Below are positions 7,690 to 16,592 of a stretch of DNA of 64,000 nt, in pieces (the first letter of the stretch is position 1; each line of letters opens with the position of its first letter). The notes beneath the pieces are model-generated. The model made no database searches. It saw only the letters and a list, made by a program, of their open reading frames with translations, and was not told the origin of the DNA. Origin of the DNA: Stigmatella aurantiaca DW4/3-1. Its GTDB lineage: Bacteria > Myxococcota > Myxococcia > Myxococcales > Myxococcaceae. Where the stretch lies: assembly GCF_000165485.1 (NCBI RefSeq), contig NC_014623.1, positions 7,830,893 through 7,894,892 of the forward strand, in the 5' to 3' direction. A program made the translations under genes and the position numbers.

Positions 7690-8505
7690 ATGGCGGACCT
7701 GATTCTCACTGGCGCCTCGCGCGGCATCGGCCACGCCCTGAGCCTGTCCCTCGCGGGGCGGCAAGAGGGCCGTCTCCTGCTCGTCGCACGCGACCGGGCC
7801 CGGCTGGACGCCCTCGTCACCTCCATCGAGCAGCAGGGCGGCCACGCCATCGCGGTGCCAGGGGATCTCTCGTCCCTGGCCGGGGCCCGGGAACTCGGCG
7901 AGCGCCTCGCCCGGACCGTCCGCCCCGGGGCAACGCTCATCCACAATGCCGGGCTCTGGCCATCACGGCGGGTGCTCACCCCGGAGGGCCTGGAGGCCGC
8001 CTTCGTCATCAACCACCTGGCGCCCCTGGTCCTGCAACGGGGGCTGCTCGGCACGGGACACGTGCGCCGCGTCATGGCGGTGAGCGCGGGGTTGATCTTC
8101 AAGGGGCGCTTTGACGCGGCCCGCACGCCCACGGGCGAAGACTTCTCCAGCATCCGCACCTACTGCACCACCAAGCTCTGCTTCGCGCTGGCCATGCGCG
8201 ACGTGGCGGCGGCCCACCCTGAAATGGATGCCGTCGTCCTGCACCCCGGCGTGGTGCGCACGGACCTGGGCGCACGCCCCGGGCCCCTCGGGTGGCTGCT
8301 GTCGCTGGTGAAACGCGGCTGGGAAGCCCCCGAAGTCTGCGCCGCGCGCCTCACGCGGATCCTGCACCGCGAGCGGTGGTCCCCGCCGGGCGAGGCCCGC
8401 TGGCTCGTAGAGGAGGCGGAGCAACCTTGGCCCCCCATCGCCGAGGACGAAGCCACACGGCGCGCGGTGCGGGAAACCACGGACCGGCTGCTCGCTTCGG
8501 TGTGA
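7690..8505 (+). CDS. Short-chain dehydrogenase/reductase
   Basis: 271-aa classical SDR. The cofactor motif TGASRGIG is at residues 7-14, HNAG near residue 86, catalytic Ser about 132 (AVSAGL) and the YxxxK pair Y158/K162 in TYCTTKLCFA. Arg residues after the second beta strand (ARDRAR) favour NADP(H). It is an NAD(P)-dependent alcohol/ketone oxidoreductase with unknown substrate. The family normally has about 250 residues, so it is full length. It follows the FkbM-like gene and converges on a MaoC-like gene with an 18-bp gap, which hints at lipid or acyl metabolism. Confidence 0.9.
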   Translation: MADLILTGASRGIGHALSLSLAGRQEGRLLLVARDRARLDALVTSIEQQGGHAIAVPGDLSSLAGARELGERLARTVRPGATLIHNAGLWPSRRVLTPEGLEAAFVINHLAPLVLQRGLLGTGHVRRVMAVSAGLIFKGRFDAARTPTGEDFSSIRTYCTTKLCFALAMRDVAAAHPEMDAVVLHPGVVRTDLGARPGPLGWLLSLVKRGWEAPEVCAARLTRILHRERWSPPGEARWLVEEAEQPWPPIAEDEATRRAVRETTDRLLASV

Positions 8506-8523
8506 GGAACGCCCTCAAGCCGC

Positions 8524-9396
8524 TCAAGCCGGGGCCAGGGCTCCTACGAGGTGGACGGTGGCCTCGTCCGAGGAGACGCGAAAGGCCACGTCCCCTTCCT
8601 GCCGCGCCGTCTGGAACTGTACCTGGGAGCCCAAAAAGAGCGGGCGCCGGAACTCGCACGTGAGCGTGAGGGAGGGCACCTCGCCGGCCTCTCCCATCTC
8701 CGCCAGGCACCGGCTCAGCGTCCACATCCCATGGGCAATGGCGCGGGGGAACCCGAAGGGCCGCGCGGAGAGCGTCGAGAGGTGAATGGGGTTGTAGTCC
8801 CCCGAAGCCTGGGCGTAGCGCCGCCCCATGTCGGCCGGGACCGTCCAGCGCGCGGGCCGGCTGTCACGAAACCGCCCATCCTCTTCTGGCGCGGTCCGCG
8901 CCTTGCGAGAGGCCTCCCCCGCTCCAGGCAGCCGGCGAAGCATGGTGGTGACGGATTCCCAGGCCAGCACGCCTTCGGATTCCACACGGGTCGACAGGTC
9001 GAGTTCGCGGCCAAGGCGCACTTCGCGCTGCCCCTCCAAGACGCAGGAGATGGCAAGCGGCGCGCCTTCGGGCAACCGGCGGAACTGCCGGATGACATTG
9101 CGGACATGAATGAGCCCCAGCAACCGGTAGGGGAACTCGGGGCGGTTGAGCAATGCCATGTGCAGGGGCATGGCCAGCACCTGCGGAAAGGAGGCGGGCA
9201 GGAAACCATCGGCCTCGAAGCCACACACGGCGCGGTAGCGCGAGAGCCGCGGAGGTTCGGCCACCACATGGCGCACGCGCAATTCCAACCGGGGGACCTC
9301 GGCGGCACGGGCGGGCTTGCGCGCCACGGCGGCGCGCACCAGTTGGAGGCCGAGCGACGGCAGGGCGTCGAGTTCGCGAGAAAACGGGGAGGACAT
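8524..9396 (-). CDS. MaoC-like hotdog-fold dehydratase
   Basis: 290 aa from the ATG at 9396; an in-frame GTG at 9405 is the alternative. The C-terminal half carries the MaoC hydratase-2 signature YAQASGDYNPIHLSTLSA followed by AIAHGMWT, where Asp and His are the catalytic residues that hydrate trans-2-enoyl thioesters. The N-terminal half resembles the non-catalytic second hotdog of double-hotdog enoyl-CoA hydratases and FAS-type dehydratases. Likely role: (R)-specific enoyl-CoA/ACP hydration in fatty-acid or polyketide metabolism. It is convergent with the SDR gene. Confidence 0.85.
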   Translation of the reverse strand: MSSPFSRELDALPSLGLQLVRAAVARKPARAAEVPRLELRVRHVVAEPPRLSRYRAVCGFEADGFLPASFPQVLAMPLHMALLNRPEFPYRLLGLIHVRNVIRQFRRLPEGAPLAISCVLEGQREVRLGRELDLSTRVESEGVLAWESVTTMLRRLPGAGEASRKARTAPEEDGRFRDSRPARWTVPADMGRRYAQASGDYNPIHLSTLSARPFGFPRAIAHGMWTLSRCLAEMGEAGEVPSLTLTCEFRRPLFLGSQVQFQTARQEGDVAFRVSSDEATVHLVGALAPA

Positions 9397-9506
9397 TGGC
9401 TGCACTTACTTATCAATGATGAGGGCGAAAGTGCCTGCTCACCGGGCACCCCCCACCTGGACCGGCTGCCGCCCGGGGAGTGAATGCGGGAAGGCAGGTA
9501 AGCCCT

Positions 9507-10172
9507 TCAGGGGCCACTGGGGCCTGGAATGACGGCGGAGGTGTAGAGCGAGTGCAGGCGCCAACCGAGCGTTTCGTAGAGGGCGCGGCCGTCCGTCGTG
9601 GCCACCAGCACACCTCGCCGCCCCCCCTGCTCCCATGCGGCTGCCTCCAGTGCCATGAGCAGGGCGCGCGCCAGACCGCGGCGGCGATGGTCCGGCTCGG
9701 TGACGATCCGGTCATAGATGGCATGGTCACCCACACACACCATCCGGCCGATCGCCGCCTCCCGGCCATCGGCGGCGGTGATCCGGGCAACGATCGCCGG
9801 CGTGCCGCCGGTCAGTTCGAGCGCATAGCCTGAAGGGAGCCGGCCATGACCCACCATCGGCCCGTCGCAACGCATCATGAAGCCGGGAGGGCGCAACACC
9901 CACCGCGGCGGCAACGCCGGCATCACCCGCTCTGGCGCCGCGCAGACCTTCAGGAAGCACCAGGGGTCCACGATGCGCTCGGCTCGCTGCGCCACCTCGC
10001 TGGACCCGCGCGCGTACACATAACGCAGCCACTGGTCTGGCAAGCCCACATCCACCCGCAGCGCCTCGCCGTCGCGGACCGGCGGTGCCGTTCCTCGCGT
10101 GAGGGCCCAGCCGCGCACCCAGATTTCGACGAGCGCGGGATCGGCACACAAGGCGGCTTCGGGGGTTGTCAT
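9507..10172 (-). CDS. GNAT-family N-acetyltransferase
   Basis: 221 aa from an ATG at 10172 (MTTPEAALCADPAL); the frame is open to 10343, but the extra 57 codons show no domain. The C-terminal GNAT core is visible: RMVCVGDHAIYDRIVTEPDH (beta4) then RRRGLARALL, the R/Q-x-x-G-x-A acetyl-CoA pyrophosphate loop, and LYETLGWR near the end. The N-terminal 90 residues are an extension seen in some GNATs. Neither candidate start has a strong ribosome site. The substrate is unknown. It is divergent from a second GNAT gene about 250 bp away. Confidence 0.82.
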   Translation of the reverse strand: MTTPEAALCADPALVEIWVRGWALTRGTAPPVRDGEALRVDVGLPDQWLRYVYARGSSEVAQRAERIVDPWCFLKVCAAPERVMPALPPRWVLRPPGFMMRCDGPMVGHGRLPSGYALELTGGTPAIVARITAADGREAAIGRMVCVGDHAIYDRIVTEPDHRRRGLARALLMALEAAAWEQGGRRGVLVATTDGRALYETLGWRLHSLYTSAVIPGPSGP

Positions 10173-10403
10173 GGGAAGAGGGACGGAATCCCAGCCGTGC
10201 CCACCGCTGTTTTGTATGCCATCAAGGCGCGATTCGAGACAGCGTGGCAACGGCAACGTGAGGTGTCCTTCAAAGCACGGCCCATCGATCTGTCCAATAC
10301 AAGCGCTTGCAGGACCGGATTCATCCCTCTCACGCAAGGCCAACCACGCAGCCGTGATGGGTCACGTCATGCCAACACTCTTGATCGCCGCGCACCTGGA
10401 CAT

Positions 10404-10418
10404 GGGAGTAGAACTCCC
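10404..10418 (+). promoter_or_regulatory. Hairpin covering the ribosome site of the GNAT gene at 10422
   Basis: GGGAGT-AGA-ACTCCC is a 6-bp stem with a 3-nt loop ending 4 nt before the ATG. The left arm GGGAG is the only Shine-Dalgarno-like stretch, so folding would hide it. The 249 bp between the divergent GNAT genes otherwise show no recognisable element. Confidence 0.4.
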
Positions 10419-10421
10419 GCC

Positions 10422-11063
10422 ATGAGCACACCGGGCGAACTGGCCACGACGAACCCTCCCTACCTCCTGAAAACGCCCCGGCTCCTGCTGCGTTGCCTGG
10501 AGCCGGACGATGCGGCGCGTCGAAGGGAGGCGGTGGACTCCAGCGGAGCCCACCTGGAGCACTTCTTCCTCCATACCCCCGAGTGGCCCATCCCCCTGAG
10601 CACCCATGCGGCGCTCATCCGCAAGTCCCGGGGCCGCTTCGATCTGGATCAGGATCGCTGCTACGGCGTCTTCGAGCCAGACACGGGCCGGATGATGGGA
10701 GAGACAGGCCTCCTCAAGCGCGCCGGCATCGAGGCCCTCGAGCTGTTCTACTGGCTCCGCCGTGACGCGCTCGGTCAAGGCATCGCCACCGAGATGGCCT
10801 CGGCGATGGTCAAGACCGCCTTCGAGTCCGACCAGGTGAAGCGCATGGACGTGATGTGCTCGCCCGAGAACGAGCGAAGCGCCGCCGTGGCGCGGCGGCT
10901 GGGGTTCACCTTCGAAGGGCGGCTGCGCGACCGGCAGCTCGCGCCCCACCACCCGAGAAGCGACCTGCTGTGTTTCACCCTGCTGGCTTCCGAGTATCCC
11001 CAGACGTCCGCCTGCCAGCTGCCCCTCCAACGCTTTGATTTCCTCGGGAAGTCCCTCGTCTGA
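10422..11063 (+). CDS. RimJ/RimL-type GNAT acetyltransferase
   Basis: 213 aa starting MSTPGELATT at the ATG at 10422; the open frame extends far upstream but there is antisense to the other GNAT gene. LKTPRLLLRCLEPDDA is the typical RimJ/L start, YGVFEPDTGRMMGETGL is beta4, and RRDALGQGIATEMASAMV is the acetyl-CoA-binding motif A. CSPENERSAAVARRLGFTFEGRLRD is the classic N-x-x-S-x-x-V-x-x-K/R-x-G-F motif. This family acetylates N-terminal amines of proteins or small molecules. The OpgC-like gene follows after about 160 bp. Confidence 0.88.
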   Translation: MSTPGELATTNPPYLLKTPRLLLRCLEPDDAARRREAVDSSGAHLEHFFLHTPEWPIPLSTHAALIRKSRGRFDLDQDRCYGVFEPDTGRMMGETGLLKRAGIEALELFYWLRRDALGQGIATEMASAMVKTAFESDQVKRMDVMCSPENERSAAVARRLGFTFEGRLRDRQLAPHHPRSDLLCFTLLASEYPQTSACQLPLQRFDFLGKSLV

Positions 11064-11225
11064 ACCCCCCAAGGGAGCATGGCAATTCGCGTGGGCCGGC
11101 GTGGCGTTCTGCCACAGTGCGGCCCTGGCGGACCGGCCACCCCCAGGCGACGCCCCAGAGGCATGTGCCTTGCTCCGGACACCCGGAACGCAGGGGACAG
11201 CGCCCCGGCGGAGATCTGGTGGGCG

Positions 11226-12410
11226 ATGCAACGGCTGGAGGTTCTCGACGGACTGCGGGGCTACTTCCTCGTCTTCATGGTGCTGAACCACCTGACCTTC
11301 TCGGGCGGCTATCTGCTCGTGAAGCTCAACCATGGCGAGCTGGGCTACGTCCAGGACGCTCCCGGCTTCGTGTTTCTGTCCGGCCTGCTCATGGGACAGG
11401 TCTACGGCGCTCGCATGAAGAAGCACGGCTACAAGGCCGGGGCGTCGAAGATCTACCACCGCGTCTTCGAGCTCTACCGGTACACCGCGGGCTGCCTCCT
11501 GGCCATCATCGCCCTGGGCTTTCTCCTGACCGAGTCCTCTGTCTACTGGGAGCCCTGGCTCTGGCAGTTGGCCCGGAATGACTGGGGCTTCGCGCTGGCC
11601 GCGGCGGCGCTGCTCTACCAGCCGACCTACATGGACATCCTGCCTCAGTACATCGTCTACCTCGCGCTGTCGCCTCCCCTCGTGTGGCTGTGCGTGACCG
11701 GCCGGTGGAGAAAGGTGGTGATCGGCTCATGGATGCTGTGGCTCGGCGTGCAGTTTGGCATTCACTTGCCGCTCGCCAGCGCCATTGACGCCGTGATGGG
11801 CGCCCTGTACCCCGGGCTGGTCTTGCGCGCCCACTTCAACGTGCTTGCCTGGCAGATCGTCTTCGTGGGAGGCCTGGTCCTGGGATGTCTGGCTTCAACC
11901 GGCCAGCTGAACTGGCAGCGTGTCTTTGATCCCACACGGCGGGGGCTCGTCGAAGCGTCCCTCTGCATCGTCCTCTTCTTCATGATCTGGCGTCTGGGCA
12001 TGACCTGGGAACTCTTCCCCGAGGCCATGCAGGCGCGCCTGCGGACCTTGGAGATCCGGGCGGAGTTCAGCATGATGTTCCTGCTGAACTTCGCAGCCCT
12101 GTCCTATCTGGTGGCCTGGCTCATCATCGGAGGGGTTCGCTCGGATTCCCCCCTGGCGCGCCAAGCCGGTGAGGGGCTCCGCGCCCTCTTCACCCTGCCC
12201 TTCCTGAGGCTGATCGGCCGTCACTCCCTCCAGGTCTACGCCTGGCACGTGCTCGTCATCTACCTGCTGAAGGCGGTGGATTACCACCAGGGGCCCTTCA
12301 ACGAGCTGACCAAGACCGCCATCGCCGCGTCTGCCGTTGCATCCCTGGCCATTCCTGCCCTGCTCAAGGAACACCGGGCCGCCGCCGCGGCGGTCATCGC
12401 GGAGCCCTGA
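11226..12410 (+). CDS. OpgC-like integral membrane acyltransferase
   Basis: 394 aa from the ATG at 11226 (MQRLEVLDGLRGYFLVFMVL); an upstream in-frame ATG at 11079 adds residues without a domain. The protein has about 10 hydrophobic membrane segments. The opening R-x-E-x-x-D-G-L-R-G plus NHL and the APGFVFLSGLLMG segment fit the OpgC/acyltransferase-3 superfamily, which moves acyl groups such as succinyl from cytoplasmic donors to periplasmic glucans or other glycans. The acceptor here is unknown. The gene converges on the secreted-protein gene at 12440. Confidence 0.8.
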   Translation: MQRLEVLDGLRGYFLVFMVLNHLTFSGGYLLVKLNHGELGYVQDAPGFVFLSGLLMGQVYGARMKKHGYKAGASKIYHRVFELYRYTAGCLLAIIALGFLLTESSVYWEPWLWQLARNDWGFALAAAALLYQPTYMDILPQYIVYLALSPPLVWLCVTGRWRKVVIGSWMLWLGVQFGIHLPLASAIDAVMGALYPGLVLRAHFNVLAWQIVFVGGLVLGCLASTGQLNWQRVFDPTRRGLVEASLCIVLFFMIWRLGMTWELFPEAMQARLRTLEIRAEFSMMFLLNFAALSYLVAWLIIGGVRSDSPLARQAGEGLRALFTLPFLRLIGRHSLQVYAWHVLVIYLLKAVDYHQGPFNELTKTAIAASAVASLAIPALLKEHRAAAAAVIAEP

Positions 12411-12439
12411 GTCAGACGCGTGGACAGTGCGGAGGTCTG

Positions 12440-13147
12440 TCAGCGCGCGGTGTATGTCTGTCGAATCACCTGGAAGGTGACCGACGGCTCCACCTTCTCG
12501 CCCTGGAAGTTCGTCAGCGCGTACCAGATGTTGCGCGTCGCGGTCGGATTGGCCACCGTGGCGTAGCCCGAAACGGAGGCGAGCTGCGCGCCGGTGCCGT
12601 CATGGGTCAAGCCAGCCGTCACCGCGCACAGATTGCCAGAGCACTTGATGGACAAGCTCAGCAAGACCGTCGTGTTTGACGCCAGCAACGACTTGCGGAA
12701 GTTCGTACACGCCGTGATCTTCGAGGCGAAGGGATCCCGCCAACCGAACTGCTCGATGCCCAGCTCGACATATTCGGATGCGGTGTCTTCCGGGCACGCG
12801 TCATGAGACGCTTTGTCGATCCTGCCCAGCGCGATGCCAACCCCTCCATTGGAGGCGTCTGGGGAAAAGGTCCCCCCCGGGCGGAAGGGACGTCCGGACG
12901 CCATGCCACTGATCGCGATGTGTTCGCTCGCCGAGCGCATCAAGACCGCGGCGTCCAGCCGCACCTGGATGAAGTGCTCCTCGAACAAGGCGCTCCCCGG
13001 CTTCGTCCAGACCGGACCGAGGTAGTCTTGGCCGCAGGGGGTCTTGCAGACAGAAGTCAGCGTGAAGGTCTGGGCGTCCGCAGGCGCAGCCCCGAGCAGC
13101 ACCAGGGGGACGACAAGCCACAAGCACATCGCGGTCAAGGATCGCAC
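12440..13147 (-). CDS. Secreted hypothetical protein
   Basis: I place the start at the GTG at 13147 because AAGGGAG lies 8 nt upstream; an in-frame ATG-initiated frame reaches 13252 but overlaps the preceding gene. The 235-aa product has a signal peptide (LWLVVPLVLLGAAPADAQ) and a mature beta-rich domain with at least seven Cys in pairs (CKTPC, CPED, CTNF, CSGNLC), suggesting disulphides. Family not recognised. It lies about 70 bp behind the PEGA gene in the same direction and is probably co-transcribed. Confidence 0.65.
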   Translation of the reverse strand: MRSLTAMCLWLVVPLVLLGAAPADAQTFTLTSVCKTPCGQDYLGPVWTKPGSALFEEHFIQVRLDAAVLMRSASEHIAISGMASGRPFRPGGTFSPDASNGGVGIALGRIDKASHDACPEDTASEYVELGIEQFGWRDPFASKITACTNFRKSLLASNTTVLLSLSIKCSGNLCAVTAGLTHDGTGAQLASVSGYATVANPTATRNIWYALTNFQGEKVEPSVTFQVIRQTYTAR

Positions 13148-13215
13148 GTCGACTTCTCCCTTGGAAAAAAGGTGCGCGAGCCTCCGCGCGGGATCCAGCA
13201 GCCCTGGCTCAGGTA

Positions 13216-14172
13216 TCAGAACGGGCGAGCCCCGTTGATGACCGCGTCGCACTCCCTTCCGCAGACGGTGGTGGGCGCCAACGGATCACCGCCCGAGCCC
13301 TGGGTGGCCACCACCGCGCCCACCGCAGCCGCCGTCACCACCGCGCCCACCCCCGCCCAGACGTACCAGCGCTTGAACCACGGGCGTGAGGCACTCGCCT
13401 CCGCCTCTTGCGGAAGGGGGGCGAGCGGCGACGGGTTGGAGGTAACGGCCGATTCGGGAGGCAAGAGGTTCGTCTCCTTGGGGGTATCCGCACGGGCCAC
13501 GGGCGCACTCGGCGCCCCGGGCAGGGGCCGCAGGTAGGCGGTCACCGTGTAGTCCTTGCCCGCCCGCACGGTGATGCGCTGCTTGTCCGGCTCGAAGCCC
13601 TCTCGGCTGACCACGATCTCGTGGGAGCCCGGCTTGAGCACGATGCCCGTGAGCGGCACCGCCCCCTTGGGCTGGCCGTCGATGGCCACCTGGGCGGAGG
13701 CCACATCCGAATTCACCGCCACCACCCCCGCCACGGCATTCAGTGAGACGGCCACCTCGGTGGTCTTCCCCGGCGCGACGGTGACGCGGCGGATGAAATC
13801 GGCATACCCGGGCCTGCGGACCGCGACGGTGTGCTCTCCGGGGGTCACCTCCAGCACCTCCAGGGGAAGCGCGCCCACCTCCGTGCTGTCCAAGAAGAGG
13901 CGCGCGCCCTTGACGCCGCCCCCCAGCTTCACGAAGAGCTGCGTCTTCTGGGCCACCATGGGAACGGCCAGATCGTCGTCGGCCTCGGCGGGCTTGGGCG
14001 GCGGCTTCTTCGCCGGGGGCGTCTTCTTGGCGCGCCGCTTGGCGGGCTTCGACTTGGGCTTGGACAGGGACTCGGCCGGCTCCAAGGGCACGAAGAGATC
14101 ATCCTGGGCAAAGGCCCCAGGGGCCCACAAGGCAGCCAGGACAGCGACGAAGGCGACGCGGCGGAGGGACAT
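13216..14172 (-). CDS. PEGA-domain membrane-anchored protein
   Basis: 318 aa from the ATG at 14172 (MSLRRVAFVAVLAALWAPGAFAQ), a standard Sec signal peptide; the frame is open to 14211. A Lys/Pro-rich linker leads to two or three tandem PEGA-type beta repeats (LFLDSTEVGALPLEVLEV.PGEH, VAIDGQPKGAVPLTGIVLKP), each about 70 residues. One C-terminal transmembrane helix (WYVWAGVGAVVTAAAVGAVV) follows. PEGA domains are found in surface-layer and envelope proteins and probably bind proteins or wall polymers. The function is not predictable further. Confidence 0.8.
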   Translation of the reverse strand: MSLRRVAFVAVLAALWAPGAFAQDDLFVPLEPAESLSKPKSKPAKRRAKKTPPAKKPPPKPAEADDDLAVPMVAQKTQLFVKLGGGVKGARLFLDSTEVGALPLEVLEVTPGEHTVAVRRPGYADFIRRVTVAPGKTTEVAVSLNAVAGVVAVNSDVASAQVAIDGQPKGAVPLTGIVLKPGSHEIVVSREGFEPDKQRITVRAGKDYTVTAYLRPLPGAPSAPVARADTPKETNLLPPESAVTSNPSPLAPLPQEAEASASRPWFKRWYVWAGVGAVVTAAAVGAVVATQGSGGDPLAPTTVCGRECDAVINGARPF

Positions 14173-14255
14173 GAGGGGCAGAAGGTTAGAGAGTCGTAAT
14201 TGGAGGGTCAAACACCGTACCGCCCCGCCCGGGCGTGGTGAAAGATGCGCCCCCC

Positions 14256-14813
14256 ATGTCTCGATCCGTCGCCTCGGCCCTGGTCCTTGGAGCCCTTGCC
14301 GTCTCCGGGCTTGCTGCCTGTCCCTCCCACCCCCCCGCGCCCGGGGTTCGAACCGAGCCTCCCGTGCGCATCCCCCCTGGCTGCGGCCAGGACCTGTCGG
14401 GCGAGTACCACCACACGGAAAACCCCGCCTTCCACTACCGGGCGCAGGATGACGGGCACACCCTGTCGCTCACCCTGCTGCGGACCCGGGCGGATGGAGG
14501 GGTGGAGCAGGCCCCGGACCCGGGAGCCATCTCCCTGACGTTGACCCGGACCCCGGACGGCTTCGTGGGGGTGACGCACGCCACGGGCTTCAATGTCTCC
14601 GGCAGCCCCTGCCCGGTGACGTTCCCCACGGAGATCACCGCTTGCGGTGGAGACACCCTCACGCTGCGCACGGTGCCGAGCACCGCGATCGACGAGGCAT
14701 GCCAGTCGCCCTCGAGTGGGCCCGTGCCCCAGCGCGTGGAGCACGTGTTGCGCCGGAGCAGCCCTCCCAGCACGGATGTGCCGGACGCGGGCCCCTCCGA
14801 TGCGGGGACGTGA
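14256..14813 (+). CDS. Hypothetical lipoprotein
   Basis: 185 aa from the ATG at 14256 (MSRSVASALVLGALAVSGLAAC), a lipoprotein signal with lipobox LAAC; an in-frame start at 14235 is less likely. The mature part reads like a small beta-barrel or lipocalin-type domain (LSGEYHHTEN.AFHYRAQDDG, TLSLTLLRTR, ISLTLTRTPDG) with Cys near both ends, and a low-complexity Pro/Asp/Ala tail. No family recognised. It is divergent from the PEGA gene with about 80 bp between starts. Confidence 0.7.
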   Translation: MSRSVASALVLGALAVSGLAACPSHPPAPGVRTEPPVRIPPGCGQDLSGEYHHTENPAFHYRAQDDGHTLSLTLLRTRADGGVEQAPDPGAISLTLTRTPDGFVGVTHATGFNVSGSPCPVTFPTEITACGGDTLTLRTVPSTAIDEACQSPSSGPVPQRVEHVLRRSSPPSTDVPDAGPSDAGT

Positions 14814-14822
14814 GCGGGATGC

Positions 14823-16337
14823 TCAGGCCACCCGGCGGGCCTGCTCCTCGGAGGACTTGAGCGTCGCGGAGGCCTCGGCGGTCTTCAGCCGGCCGCGCAG
14901 CAGGCTGGAGAGCCCCACGTACAGGAAGCCCGCCTGGAAGAGGATGATGAAGGGCACCGAGGTGTAGATGCGCGCGTCGATGGCGAACCAGAGCGCGCCG
15001 GTGAAGTACGCCGCGAAGAGCAGTTCGATGAAGGGCATCAACGTCTTGGCGCCCAGGTAGCTCTTCTGCACGCGCTTGAGGCTCTTGCCCTCGGAGCCCG
15101 TCTTCGGCGTCCGCGCGAAACCCGACTGCTGGTTGAGCAACGCCTCCAGCACCGCCTTGGCGTTGTTGATGGCCAGGCCGATGCCCAGGCTCATCAGGAA
15201 CGGCAGGTACTTGAGCCGGGCCCAGCCGCTCACGCCCTGCTCGCGCTGGGTGGCCACATAGAAGACGCACACGCTGGCGGTGGCGGTGACGAAGAAGGGC
15301 AGGTCCAGGAACAGCGTCCCGTAGAGCCCATGGTGGAAGCGCACCACCATGGACATCGGCATCAGCACCGACAGCAGCACCATCAACAGGTAGGCCATGT
15401 TGTTGGTGAGGTGGAAGAAGGCCTCGCGCTTCACCACGAACGGCAAGTCGCTCTTGAGGATGGTGGGCAGCAGCTTCTTGGCCGTCTGGATGGACCCCTT
15501 GGCCCAGCGGTGCTGCTGGCTCTTGAAGGCGTTCATGTCCACCGGCACCTCCGCGGGGGAGATGACCTCCGGCAGGAAGATGAACTGCCAGCCCTTGAGC
15601 TGGGCGCGGTAGCTCAGATCCAGATCCTCGGTGAGCGTGTCGTGCTGCCAGCCGCCCGCGTCCTCGATGGTGGCCCGGCGCCAGATGCCCGCCGTGCCGT
15701 TGAAGTTGAAGAAGCACCCGGAGCGGTTGCGCGCCGTGTGCTCGATGATGAAGTGCCCATCCAGGAAGATGCTCTGGGCCTGCGTCAGGATGGAGAACTC
15801 GCGGTTGAGGTGGCCCCAGCGCACCTGCACCATCCCCACCTTCGCATCCGCGAAGAACGGCACCGTGCGCTGCAAGAAGTCGGGGCTTGGCACGAAGTCC
15901 GCATCGAACACCGCCACGAACTCACCCGAGGCCACCTTCAGCCCGTGCTCCAGCGCGCCCGCCTTGAACCCCTGCCGGTTCTCCCGGTGGATGTAGACGA
16001 TGTTGAGACCCTTGTTGCGGTGGCGCTCCACGCACGCCCGGGCAATGCCACACGTCTCATCCGTGGAGTCGTCCAGCACCTGGATCTCCAACAGCTCCCG
16101 CGGGTAGTCGATGCGGCACACCGAGTCCACCAACCGCTCCACCACGTACATCTCATTGAAGATGGGCAGCTGAATGGTGACGCGCGGCAAGGCAGGCAAC
16201 ACGCCCCGAGGCGTGGGCAGCTTGAACTTGTGGCGGTAGTACAAGTACGCCATCCGGTACCGGTGTGAGCCGTAGACGGCCAACACGCACAGGACGGTGA
16301 AGTACACGCCCAAGAAGATGATCTCGACGGTGGTCAT
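14823..16337 (-). CDS. Family 2 membrane glycosyltransferase (CSLA/cellulose-synthase-like)
   Basis: 504-aa processive-type glycosyltransferase. One N-terminal membrane helix is followed by the catalytic domain: VLDDSTDET (nucleotide site), FDADF (D-x-D metal site), FNGTAGIWRR, TEDLDLSYR (catalytic Asp) and QQHRWAKG (the Q-x-x-R-W acceptor motif). Four or five C-terminal membrane helices follow. The family makes beta-linked polysaccharides such as mannan, glucomannan or cellulose-like polymers. It stands alone, without PilZ or BcsB partners, so the product is unknown. It could add to capsule or exopolysaccharide. Confidence 0.9.
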   Translation of the reverse strand: MTTVEIIFLGVYFTVLCVLAVYGSHRYRMAYLYYRHKFKLPTPRGVLPALPRVTIQLPIFNEMYVVERLVDSVCRIDYPRELLEIQVLDDSTDETCGIARACVERHRNKGLNIVYIHRENRQGFKAGALEHGLKVASGEFVAVFDADFVPSPDFLQRTVPFFADAKVGMVQVRWGHLNREFSILTQAQSIFLDGHFIIEHTARNRSGCFFNFNGTAGIWRRATIEDAGGWQHDTLTEDLDLSYRAQLKGWQFIFLPEVISPAEVPVDMNAFKSQQHRWAKGSIQTAKKLLPTILKSDLPFVVKREAFFHLTNNMAYLLMVLLSVLMPMSMVVRFHHGLYGTLFLDLPFFVTATASVCVFYVATQREQGVSGWARLKYLPFLMSLGIGLAINNAKAVLEALLNQQSGFARTPKTGSEGKSLKRVQKSYLGAKTLMPFIELLFAAYFTGALWFAIDARIYTSVPFIILFQAGFLYVGLSSLLRGRLKTAEASATLKSSEEQARRVA

Positions 16338-16530
16338 CGGTGACGCTCAACCCCTCCCGCGAGATCCGCCTCGCGGTCCTTCCTTGCGCGGCCGAGAAAC
16401 TGCGACTCACGCTGACCGCCGCTACCGGATCCGCTGAGCCCTCGCCACGTATGTGCCCGGAAAGACTGGGATTTTACATTCAAGGCACAGGAGTGGCGCC
16501 GGACAATAGGGAGGCGTCAAGGGCCTGTCA

Positions 16531-16574
16531 AACAAAACCCCCCGGAAGATGGTCCCTAAAGACCCCCTTCCGGG
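16531..16574 (-). terminator. Rho-independent terminator after ddl
   Basis: On the minus strand CCCGGAAG pairs with CTTCCGGG (8 bp), with an inner GGTC/GACC stem, and is followed by GGGGTTTTGTTTG. It lies 19 bp beyond the ddl stop codon, in the right orientation. The remaining roughly 190 bp to the glycosyltransferase start hold no gene I can see. Confidence 0.7.
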
Positions 16575-16592
16575 ACGGTGGCTGACCCCGTG

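Noticed and set aside
9846-10421. N-terminal extension of the RimJ-type acetyltransferase by about 190 codons
   Set aside because: The extension is antisense to the other GNAT gene and has no domain; the GNAT fold begins just after the ATG at 10422.
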